From: Methylophilales bacterium LSUCC0135
GTDB taxonomy: Bacteria; Pseudomonadota; Gammaproteobacteria; Burkholderiales; Methylophilaceae
Reading direction: 5' to 3'
DNA length: 64,000 nucleotides
NCBI GenBank assembly: GCA_001704575.1
Contig: MCAW01000002.1
Location: forward strand, 53,220-117,219
In this document: one piece after another, positions 58,230 to 64,000 of the stretch
Layout: each line of letters opens with the position of its first letter
How positions within the stretch are numbered: position 1 is the first letter of the stretch
Notes under the pieces: model-generated
Databases searched by the model: none
Told to the model about the DNA's origin: nothing
What the model saw: the letters and a program-made list of their open reading frames with translations, nothing else
Position numbers and translations under genes: made by a program

Positions 58230-59114
58230 ATGAAGCGGACGGATTTTCTCAGCAGCTATCTCGACCATCTGGCATTCGAACGCGGGTTGAGCAAACACAC
58301 GCGCGAAAACTACGCCCGCGACATCGGCCTGCTGATCTCGCTTGCTGAACAGAAACCGCTGGATCAACTGAGCACTGCGCATATCCGCCGATTTATCGCC
58401 ACTCTGCATGGCCGCGGCATGAGCAGCAAGAGTATTGCCCGGCAACTCTCGGCCTGGCGCGGTTTTTTCAACTACCTGAGCCAGCGCCACGGTTTCAGCC
58501 ACAACCCCTGCACCGGCATGCGAGCCCCCAAGAGCCCGAAAACGCTGCCGCAAGCCTTGTCCACCGATCAAGCCATCCAGCTGGTCAGCATTGAAGGCGA
58601 CGACCCGCTTACCCTGCGCGATCGCGCCATTCTCGAACTGTTTTATTCGTCCGGCCTGCGCCTGGCAGAACTGGTTGGCATGAATATCAGCGCGCTGGAT
58701 ACGGTCAACGGCACCGCCACCGTCACCGGCAAGGGCAGCAAAACCCGCATCGTGCCGGTCGGCAGCCACGCCAGCGAAGCCATAAGCAAATGGCTGGCCG
58801 CACGCGTTACGATCGCCGCCGCCGACGAACCTGCCCTCTTCGTCAACCATCGCGGCAAGCGCATCAGCGCCCGCGCCGTGCAATATCGGATGAAAGAATG
58901 GGCGATCAAGCAGGGCATCAGCAGCGATGTCCATCCGCACATGCTGCGCCACAGCTTCGCCAGCCATGTGCTGCAATCAAGCGGCGACCTGCGCGCAGTG
59001 CAGGAGATGCTGGGGCATGCAAATATCAGCACGACCCAGGTCTATACTCACCTCGATTTTCAGCACTTGGCCAAAACCTACGACGCCGCACATCCGCGTG
59101 CAAAAAAGCGCTAA
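58230..59114 (+). CDS. xerC: Tyrosine recombinase XerC
   Basis: A 294-residue recombinase. The catalytic set is visible: Arg in SSGLRLAEL, HMLRHSFASH and LGHANISTTQVYTHL with the Tyr nucleophile. With XerD it resolves chromosome dimers at dif. Its place in the dapF cluster marks it as the housekeeping gene, not the integrase of the island at 61.5 kb. A GTG 3 bp upstream is an alternative start. Confidence 0.96.
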   Translation: MKRTDFLSSYLDHLAFERGLSKHTRENYARDIGLLISLAEQKPLDQLSTAHIRRFIATLHGRGMSSKSIARQLSAWRGFFNYLSQRHGFSHNPCTGMRAPKSPKTLPQALSTDQAIQLVSIEGDDPLTLRDRAILELFYSSGLRLAELVGMNISALDTVNGTATVTGKGSKTRIVPVGSHASEAISKWLAARVTIAAADEPALFVNHRGKRISARAVQYRMKEWAIKQGISSDVHPHMLRHSFASHVLQSSGDLRAVQEMLGHANISTTQVYTHLDFQHLAKTYDAAHPRAKKR

Positions 59115-59235
59115 ACCTCCTGGCGCTGAGTAGGTCACATACTTGTGTCGCAAATCTGCAAGACAAATTGTGGCAAAATAGAGGCGCCTGTTTTATTTCG
59201 CTTTTAATCAATCAAGAACTCAATCAAGGAAATCT

Positions 59236-59817
59236 ATGGAACACCAACTTCCCGCGTTGCCTTATGCAAAAGACGCATTGGCACCCGTCATCTCTGCCGA
59301 AACCATCGAATACCACTACGGCAAGCACCACCAGACCTATGTCACCAACCTCAACAACCTGATCAAGGGCACCGAATTCGAGAACGCCTCGCTGGAAGAA
59401 ATCGTCATGAAATCCAGCGGCGGCATTTTCAACAACGCCGCGCAGGTCTGGAACCACACGTTCTACTGGAACGGCTTCAAGCCCAATGGCGGCGGCGCAC
59501 CCAAGGGTGAACTGGCAGCTGCCATCGACAAGGCATTCGGTTCATTTGAAGAATTCAAGAAGCAATTCAGCCAGAAAGCCATCACCACATTCGGCTCCGG
59601 CTGGGCCTGGCTGGTGAAGAACAAGGACGGTTCGCTGACACTGGAAAGCACCAGCAACGCCGGATGCCCGCTCACCAGCGGCCAGACACCGCTGCTGACC
59701 ATCGACGTCTGGGAACACGCCTACTACGTCGATTACCGTAACGCCCGCGCGAAGTACGTCGAAGAGTTCTGGAGCATCGTCAACTGGGATTTCGTCGAAG
59801 CCAACTTCAAGAAATAA
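59236..59817 (+). CDS. sodB: Iron superoxide dismutase
   Basis: A 193-residue Fe-type SOD: metal ligands lie in [12 protein letters not shown] (His27), [10 protein letters not shown] (His74), and [11 protein letters not shown] (Asp and His). [15 protein letters not shown] is characteristic of Fe over Mn forms. AAGGAA precedes the ATG. Confidence 0.97.
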   Translation: MEHQLPALPYAKDALAPVISAETIEYHYGKHHQTYVTNLNNLIKGTEFENASLEEIVMKSSGGIFNNAAQVWNHTFYWNGFKPNGGGAPKGELAAAIDKAFGSFEEFKKQFSQKAITTFGSGWAWLVKNKDGSLTLESTSNAGCPLTSGQTPLLTIDVWEHAYYVDYRNARAKYVEEFWSIVNWDFVEANFKK

Positions 59818-59842
59818 ACAGCAAAAGTACCCGGTAATGATC

Positions 59843-59869
59843 AAAGGCCGCTTCATGCGGCCTTTTTGT
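59843..59869 (+). terminator. Rho-independent terminator after sodB
   Basis: AAAGGCCGC-TTCAT-GCGGCCTTTTTGTT: a 7- to 9-bp GC-rich stem and T-run 25 bp after the sodB stop. Confidence 0.9.
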
Positions 59870-59943
59870 TCAGGCGTACAAAGCGTTGTAAAATCAGCTC
59901 CCGTACAGCATCAGGCTGCCACCCCAACCACACTGGATTCCAC

Positions 59944-60681
59944 ATGAACATTCAAAGCCATTTTGTCGACCTGCCCACACCCACCGGCGTCATGCGCACC
60001 TACATTCACCGTCCGGTCGCCGCCGGCAGCTACCCTGCCATTCTTTTCTATTCGGAGATCTTTCAGCAGACCGGCCCGATCGAGCGTGCCGCCAAGATCA
60101 TGGCCGGCCACGGTTATGCCGTGCTGGTGCCGGAAGTGTTCCACGAGTTGAACCCGATCGGCACGGTACTGGCCTACGATGACGCCGGCCGCGACAAGGG
60201 CAATGCCGACAAGGCCGCCAAGGATGTGCAGGGTTACGATACCGACAATGCGGCGATGATTGCCTGGGTCAAACAGCAGGACTGGTGCAACGGCAAGATT
60301 GGCGCCATGGGCTTCTGCATCGGCGGCCACCTGGCTTTCCGTGCTGCGTTGCAGCCGGAAGTGGCAGCTACCGCCTGTTTCTACGCCACCGACCTGCATA
60401 CCAACATTATCCCCAACCAGCCTGGCCAGCACAGCATGGAACGGCTGGCGGACATCAAGGGTGAACTGATGATGATCTGGGGCAAACAGGACAACCATAT
60501 CCCCACTGCCGGACGCGCCGAGGTCTACCAGAAACTGACCGCTGCCAACCTCAGTTTTACCTGGCACGAGTTCAACGGCCAGCACGCCTTCATGCGCGAC
60601 GAGGGCGAGCGCTACGATCCGCAACTGGCGATGACCGGCTACCGCCTGGCGCTGGACCTGTTTGCCAGAAAACTCGCCTGA
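59944..60681 (+). CDS. Dienelactone hydrolase family protein
   Basis: From the ATG at 59944 the enzyme has 245 residues. GFCIGGHLAFRAAL near 123 carries the Cys nucleophile of dienelactone hydrolases (Gly-x-Cys-x-Gly); GKQDNHIP the Asp and NGQHAFMRDEG the His. No catechol-pathway genes are near, so the substrate is unknown. Confidence 0.93.
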   Translation: MNIQSHFVDLPTPTGVMRTYIHRPVAAGSYPAILFYSEIFQQTGPIERAAKIMAGHGYAVLVPEVFHELNPIGTVLAYDDAGRDKGNADKAAKDVQGYDTDNAAMIAWVKQQDWCNGKIGAMGFCIGGHLAFRAALQPEVAATACFYATDLHTNIIPNQPGQHSMERLADIKGELMMIWGKQDNHIPTAGRAEVYQKLTAANLSFTWHEFNGQHAFMRDEGERYDPQLAMTGYRLALDLFARKLA

Positions 60682-60750
60682 CGCAACCAAGCCACAGCAG
60701 CCATTTGGGCCTACAGCACATGACTAAGGCAAGCCTGAACAATTCACCTC

Positions 60751-60789
60751 GTCATTCCGGAAACTGCGCAGCAGTTATCCCGAATCCAG
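60751..60789. repeat. Half-copy of the palindromic repeat
   Basis: GTCATTCCGGAAACTGCG followed by CAGCAGTTATCC and GAATCCAG matches the complement of 54381-54419. The hairpin arms differ in matched positions (AACTGC/GCAGTT here, AACCGC/GCGGTT there), so pairing is kept. Confidence 0.75.
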
Positions 60790-60880
60790 CTTTTGCCCAG
60801 CCAGCAAGCCGCCAACAGCGGCAGCGACAAAGATAAAACAGTGACTTACGGTGCTTATGGAAAGCGTGAGTCACCGGCAA

Positions 60881-60915
60881 AAACAAACCCCATCTGAACG
60901 GATGGGGTTTGTTTT
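60881..60915. terminator. Bidirectional terminator
   Basis: AAACAAACCCCATC (60881-60894) pairs with GATGGGGTTTGTTTT (60901-60915) around TGAACG. It directly follows the stop of the minus-strand cupin gene; A- and T-runs on both sides allow use from either strand. A second dyad, GTGACTTACG...CGTGAGTCAC (60841-60874), lies next to it. Confidence 0.9.
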
Positions 60916-60916
60916 A

Positions 60917-61243
60917 TCAGCCTTTCAGCTTCAACAATATACGGCGCCAGACCTGCGAAAGCACATTGCCATCCAGCTTGTAATGTTTGTGCAGCGGCTG
61001 TTTGACTTCCCAGCTGGCCTTGGTTCCAGCCGGAAAAGTCACCAGATCGCCCTTGCCGAATCGCACCGGGGTGCCGCCTTCAGGCGTGATCACGCAATCG
61101 CCTTCGAGAATATAGGCCACTTCCTGCTCGGGAAAAACCCAGGGGAAAACAGAAACTTCCTTCTGCCAGGTCGGCCATTTCTTCACGCCAAGCGCCTGCA
61201 GGCGTTCTTGCGACGGGTTGTGTTCTACGGTGATTTTGCTCAT
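60917..61243 (-). CDS. Cupin-domain protein (DUF861-like)
   Basis: From MSKITVEHNPSQERL at 61243 (GGAGGA upstream) the protein has 108 residues. One cupin barrel with VFPEQEVAYILEGDCVITPEG-type strands (read as two blocks, about 36-56) and FGKGDLVTFPAG. It resembles the small DUF861/(S)-ureidoglycine aminohydrolase-like cupins; function unknown. Confidence 0.88.
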   Translation of the reverse strand: MSKITVEHNPSQERLQALGVKKWPTWQKEVSVFPWVFPEQEVAYILEGDCVITPEGGTPVRFGKGDLVTFPAGTKASWEVKQPLHKHYKLDGNVLSQVWRRILLKLKG

Positions 61244-61364
61244 GGTGTTCCTCCGGTGGCTGTGCGCATGCTGCCTGGCGGGAAAATCCGCCATTCTAAA
61301 GCAATACGCCCACTGTTTTGCTGCAAATCGCGATTTGCACTGGATTTAAACAACCGGATTGAGG

Positions 61365-61377
61365 TATGATGCGGCCC
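61365..61377 (+). promoter_or_regulatory. Probable tRNA promoter -10 and discriminator
   Basis: TATGAT followed by the GC-rich GCGGCCC lies about 40 bp before the tRNA, as in stringently controlled stable-RNA promoters. I see no good -35 at normal spacing. Confidence 0.4.
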
Positions 61378-61417
61378 TTCGCTGCAAACTGCATGGCGGC
61401 GAATCAAAGTTACAATT

Positions 61418-61494
61418 GGAGTGGTAGTTCAGTTGGTTAGAATACCGGCCTGTCACGCCGGGGGTCGCGGGTTCGAGTCCCGTCCACTCCGCCA
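61418..61494 (+). tRNA. tRNA-Asp (GTC)
   Basis: A 77-nt tRNA with acceptor GGAGTGG/CCACTCC, D-loop AGTTGGTTAGA, anticodon loop CTGTCAC with GTC at 61452-61454, T-loop GTTCGAGTC and encoded CCA. It is the last host feature before AT-rich DNA and a likely island attachment site. Confidence 0.97.
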
Positions 61495-62112
61495 TCTACA
61501 ATAAAACACATATTATCTATAATAATCAATAGTTTATGAATATGTGCTTTTTACTTTCAACACATGTTTTCAACACATGTCTCTAGTTAGCAACTTCAAC
61601 AAAATAATTTACTCATCCTCGCAATTTCTCAAAAAACACATATAAATAGATATAAATAGTTGTATGTGAAAAAAGTCCCAAGTCCCTGAGTCAATCACGT
61701 AGGAAGTACGGTAAATCAGTGAAGACTAAGACAAATTTATATTTTGTGTTAACACCCTAGGCGAAATGGTGTTCTGAATAAAGATTATCGCCACGATGAG
61801 TGCTCTGAGAAAAAGACAACACTCCGCATTCCTGAAGTAGTTCATGTTGCTCAGGAGTGTTTCCGTTGGATAAAGCAGATGTAAAAGAAAACGACTAACC
61901 GTCTTACCGATGCTCACAATATCGGTTATCTACATGAATCGTGTCTGACAGACTTATACGCAGATACACACTTTGCTCGGACAGGCAAAGTGTATCTTCA
62001 AGTTCTAACCGCAGATACATGGTGTCCAATGCTACCGCTGAAGATAATTAGAAACAGGAACCTACGAGCGAAGCGAGTTCATGATGAACGCAGTGAATCA
62101 TGAGAGTTCACG
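61495..62112. other. AT-rich gene-free stretch with clustered inverted repeats
   Basis: No credible gene. A direct repeat TTTCAACACATGT lies at about 61556 and 61568. Dyads: AACACC/GGTGTT (61751-61773), ACACTCC/GGAGTGT (61819-61860), ACCGAT/ATCGGT (61906-61926) and CACTTTGC/GCAAAGTG (61969-61992). These could be an RNA, an attachment region or protein sites. Confidence 0.6.
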
Positions 62113-62787
62113 TTAAACCTTAATCCCTTTTAATTTTGCTTTATCAATCCTATTTCCAATAGTTCGCCTGATTTCCGCCCAATCTGAATCCACATCCGAT
62201 ACTGCTAACGGTTGTTCCAATTCCGATAAAGCATCTTCTAGTGCTTGTTTCTTAAGTTCCCTTTTTGAATACCGAACCAAGAATCCTGACGATTGCTTAT
62301 GATGACTTCTTGAGGTAATCACCATGGGCGGGGTATCAAGCGAATTAGCGGGATTGCTAGGATCAATCTGCTTATTTGGATTGTCTGCTTCATTTGTTCT
62401 GTCCAACCAAAGATTGAATTCAAAATCCTTACGATGCTCGGTTAGGTATTGTTGAATGTCTTCTAGATATCCATCAATAGAATTCACCATCTTTTGAAAC
62501 ACACGGGGATTCTTATTGACGCGCTTTCTGTATTTTTCTAGTCGTGCTTCCGCCATATGCCATTGATTAATCAATTTTTCATATTCAATGACAGATTTTG
62601 GTTTGTCAGGACTGCGTTTATCTTTTTCAACATCCCATCGTTCTAGAAAATCAGCATGCTGTTCGTCTGTTAAGACAATCTTCAAATCCCTTGCGGATAT
62701 GTCTGAACCCCCGTTCATACGGTTTAACAGTTCAATCAAACGCTGTTTACGCTTTTCAGTGTTCATATTCTGCCGTTTAAAAATCAT
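62113..62787 (-). CDS. Hypothetical island protein
   Basis: A 224-residue, strongly charged and mostly helical protein (Lys/Arg/Glu-rich, coiled-coil-like at about 65-125) with a short Pro/Asn/Ser linker (about 130-165). I recognise no family. AT-rich codon use (AAA, GAA, TTA) differs from the core genes. A second ATG at residue 8 is a possible start. No signal or membrane segment. Confidence 0.65.
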   Translation of the reverse strand: MIFKRQNMNTEKRKQRLIELLNRMNGGSDISARDLKIVLTDEQHADFLERWDVEKDKRSPDKPKSVIEYEKLINQWHMAEARLEKYRKRVNKNPRVFQKMVNSIDGYLEDIQQYLTEHRKDFEFNLWLDRTNEADNPNKQIDPSNPANSLDTPPMVITSRSHHKQSSGFLVRYSKRELKKQALEDALSELEQPLAVSDVDSDWAEIRRTIGNRIDKAKLKGIKV

Positions 62788-63077
62788 ACACTTTTCATTA
62801 TGTACGAATTCTGTACGGCAGATAATAGATATCTTTCAATATCAAGATATGCTGGTGAGTCTTCAACACCTCGCAAATCTAGTCTCCTACTAGTTCCAAC
62901 ACGTTTTTTGTAAGTACATAAACGTTATCGCATCCAAAACACAATATTTCGTCCTACGTTCATCCAATACGTTCCGAGTTTAGATAAATACATCTAGAGA
63001 TAACAGGTGATGCCCGATGACGCTGTCGCAGGGTGTCGCCCTGAGATTGCTTCTATAACTTTAAGACTGAGGACACG
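62788..63077. promoter_or_regulatory. Divergent intergenic region
   Basis: This 290-bp AT-rich gap must hold promoters for both flanking genes. CAGGG-TGTCG-CCCTG (63029-63043) is a perfect 5-bp dyad about 35 bp before the ribbon-helix-helix ATG, a plausible autoregulatory operator or leader hairpin. Confidence 0.4.
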
Positions 63078-63293
63078 ATGGACTATTCCAAACGCTACAT
63101 TTCAAATTATCAAATACCGTTAAGACTCCCTGACGACTTGGCAAATGAACTTCATGAGGTATCAGAGGCAACAGGGATTCAGAAGACAAAACTGTGTCGT
63201 ATGGGACTAGAACGTCTGATGACAGATATGAAGGCGAACCGTATCGCCGAAACGATGCGGACAATCACACGAAATGACTTCAACGAAGATTAA
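63078..63293 (+). CDS. Small ribbon-helix-helix (CopG/Arc-like) protein
   Basis: A 71-residue protein: strand YQIPLRLPDDLANEL (about 11-25), helix, then EATGIQKTKLCRMGLERLM (about 30-48), the MetJ/Arc fold pattern. It likely dimerises and binds DNA, perhaps its own promoter. AGGACACG lies upstream. The next gene follows after 11 bp; this could be a toxin-antitoxin-like or plasmid-control pair, but no toxin family is recognised. Confidence 0.75.
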   Translation: MDYSKRYISNYQIPLRLPDDLANELHEVSEATGIQKTKLCRMGLERLMTDMKANRIAETMRTITRNDFNED

Positions 63294-63304
63294 GGGGATA
63301 GATA

Positions 63305-63496
63305 ATGGCGACAGGAGACAAAGCAACGACTGATGCGATGATAGACATCCTCAAGAAAACCAAAGATGTTAACTACTACAGCATTCCCGCAACGGATCTC
63401 AGTGAATTACCGAAAGCGTTGCGGGAACTGAAACGACATATAGACGAAAAGACTAGGAAACCGAAGGATGTGCTGATTGTGGTGGCGGTTAGGTAG
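63305..63496 (+). CDS. Small unknown protein after the ribbon-helix-helix gene
   Basis: A 63-residue protein with AAGGGG before the ATG. The body (about 8-45) is predicted helical and ends in a hydrophobic VLIVVAVR strand. No family recognised. Its stop is 6 bp from the stop of the convergent collagen-like gene. Confidence 0.6.
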   Translation: MATGDKATTDAMIDILKKTKDVNYYSIPATDLSELPKALRELKRHIDEKTRKPKDVLIVVAVR

Positions 63497-63502
63497 ATAA
63501 AT

Positions 63503-64000
63503 TTACTGAAAACAATAAAGTTTGTTTGAAACACTATTGCTACTTAAACGTACAGTTAGGTCAACACCCGTACTAGCGGTATAAATAACATAGGTTGAAT
63601 CCCATGTAGTACTTTCGTTCATTTCTGTAGTTTGTATGGATCGTGAATCAAAACCTGTCCATGTAACTGAATTGCTCACACAAGAAACATTGAAATTAGC
63701 AGCGTACTGAATTCCTTGCGATTTAAATGTTCTTAAATAGAAGCACTTCGTAATATCCTCTCCAGCATTATAAGCGTCTGGATAAGCATCAGAATATGTA
63801 AAAAATATTTCTGTTTCTCCGGGAGTTTCCGTTGTTCTTGTGGCGTTTTTACATGGCGAACCTCCTGAGTAAACCCTAACATTAATTGAACCTGCTGGTC
63901 CTGCTGGTCCTGCTGGTCCTGTTAAACCAGTAGCACCAGTTTCACCTTGAGGTCCTGCTGGTCCTGTTAAACCAGTAGCACCAGTTTCACCTTGAGGTCC
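63503..64000 (-). CDS. Collagen-like (Gly-X-Y) repeat protein, C-terminal part
   Basis: The open frame enters from beyond base 64000 and ends with TAA at 63503-63505; 165 residues are visible. About 35 residues of Gly-X-Y triplets (GPQGETGATGLTGPA repeated, then GPAGPAGPAG) precede a 128-residue Ser/Thr-rich, beta-like C-terminal domain with four cysteines. The repeats are encoded by 45-bp units. Gly-X-Y tracts form trimers in phage fibres and bacterial surface proteins; which applies is unknown. The AT-rich codons differ from the host. Confidence 0.85.
   Translation of the reverse strand, partial: GPQGETGATGLTGPAGPQGETGATGLTGPAGPAGPAGSINVRVYSGGSPCKNATRTTETPGETEIFFTYSDAYPDAYNAGEDITKCFYLRTFKSQGIQYAANFNVSCVSNSVTWTGFDSRSIQTTEMNESTTWDSTYVIYTASTGVDLTVRLSSNSVSNKLYCFQ

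Noticed and set aside
58230..59114. Island integrase
   Set aside because: This tyrosine recombinase sits in the conserved dapF-DUF484-xerC cluster and matches XerC.
61726..61917. 63-codon minus-strand frame in the island
   Set aside because: Its sequence is made largely by the hairpin arms; no ribosome site.
63900..64000. CRISPR-like repeat array
   Set aside because: The 45-bp repeats are in frame and encode Gly-X-Y triplets without variable spacers.

Overview
The window is a 64-kb chromosomal stretch from a betaproteobacterium. Gene order points to Nitrosomonadales (Gallionellaceae/Sulfuricellaceae-like): purM-DUF3108, AI-2E permease-hda, soxYZ, kdsDC-lptCAB-rpoN-hpf-hprK-rapZ-ptsA-ptsH-ptsI, ntrYX-DUF4390-rsmB-htpX-fmt-def-LysM-dprA-smg, and metK-ahcY-metF with an S-adenosylhomocysteine (SAH) riboswitch. 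The genus cannot be fixed from the sequence alone. Host DNA is GC-rich, so nearly every gene carries a long antisense shadow frame; these are not annotated.

Layout. 1-4.1 kb (minus): purM, two DUF3108 envelope proteins and an RsmB-like RNA methyltransferase cut by the window edge. 4.1-10.7 kb: AI-2E permease, hda, a COG2509 flavoprotein and DUF3147 (plus); soxZ/soxY/bepA (minus); moaC (plus). 10.8-15.3 kb is an accessory patch: a secreted protein of unknown function, 840 bp without a gene but with several dyads, and a subtilisin-like autotransporter broken by an in-frame TGA. 15.3-20.9 kb: a BCAM0308-type zinc-ribbon protein, a CBS protein, two phosphoribosyltransferases, an alpha/beta hydrolase and a tightly packed AmmeMemoRadiSam operon. 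21.1-24.2 kb: thiO and a Kef-type antiporter.

24.3-34.4 kb runs on the plus strand through Kdo synthesis (kdsD, kdsC), LPS export (lptC, lptA, lptB), sigma-54 (rpoN), hpf, and a regulatory phosphotransferase chain without a sugar permease (hprK, rapZ, ptsA, ptsH, ptsI). A MITE-like element follows, then prlC, xthA, a TfoX-like gene, marC, a DODA-type dioxygenase and a cupin. 40.9-51.3 kb: ntrX (with a degenerate ATPase), ntrY, DUF4390, rsmB, htpX, fmt and def on minus, then LysM, dprA and smg on plus. 51.3-55.7 kb is the activated-methyl cycle (metF, ahcY, metK) on minus, with a promoter and SAH riboswitch ahead of ahcY. 55.7-61.2 kb: lpxL-like, dapF, DUF484, xerC, sodB, a dienelactone hydrolase and a cupin.

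A tRNA-Asp(GTC) at 61.4 kb marks an abrupt change. From 61.5 kb on the DNA is AT-rich, has dense inverted repeats, unrecognised small genes, a ribbon-helix-helix regulator and a collagen-like Gly-X-Y repeat protein running off the edge. It looks like the start of a genomic island whose integrase lies outside the window.

The best candidates for new biology are the AmmeMemoRadiSam/hydrolase/phosphoribosyltransferase neighbourhood, the tRNA-Asp island, SoxY with its terminal GGCGG-type motif cut by TGA, and the ATPase-dead NtrX beside an intact rpoN.
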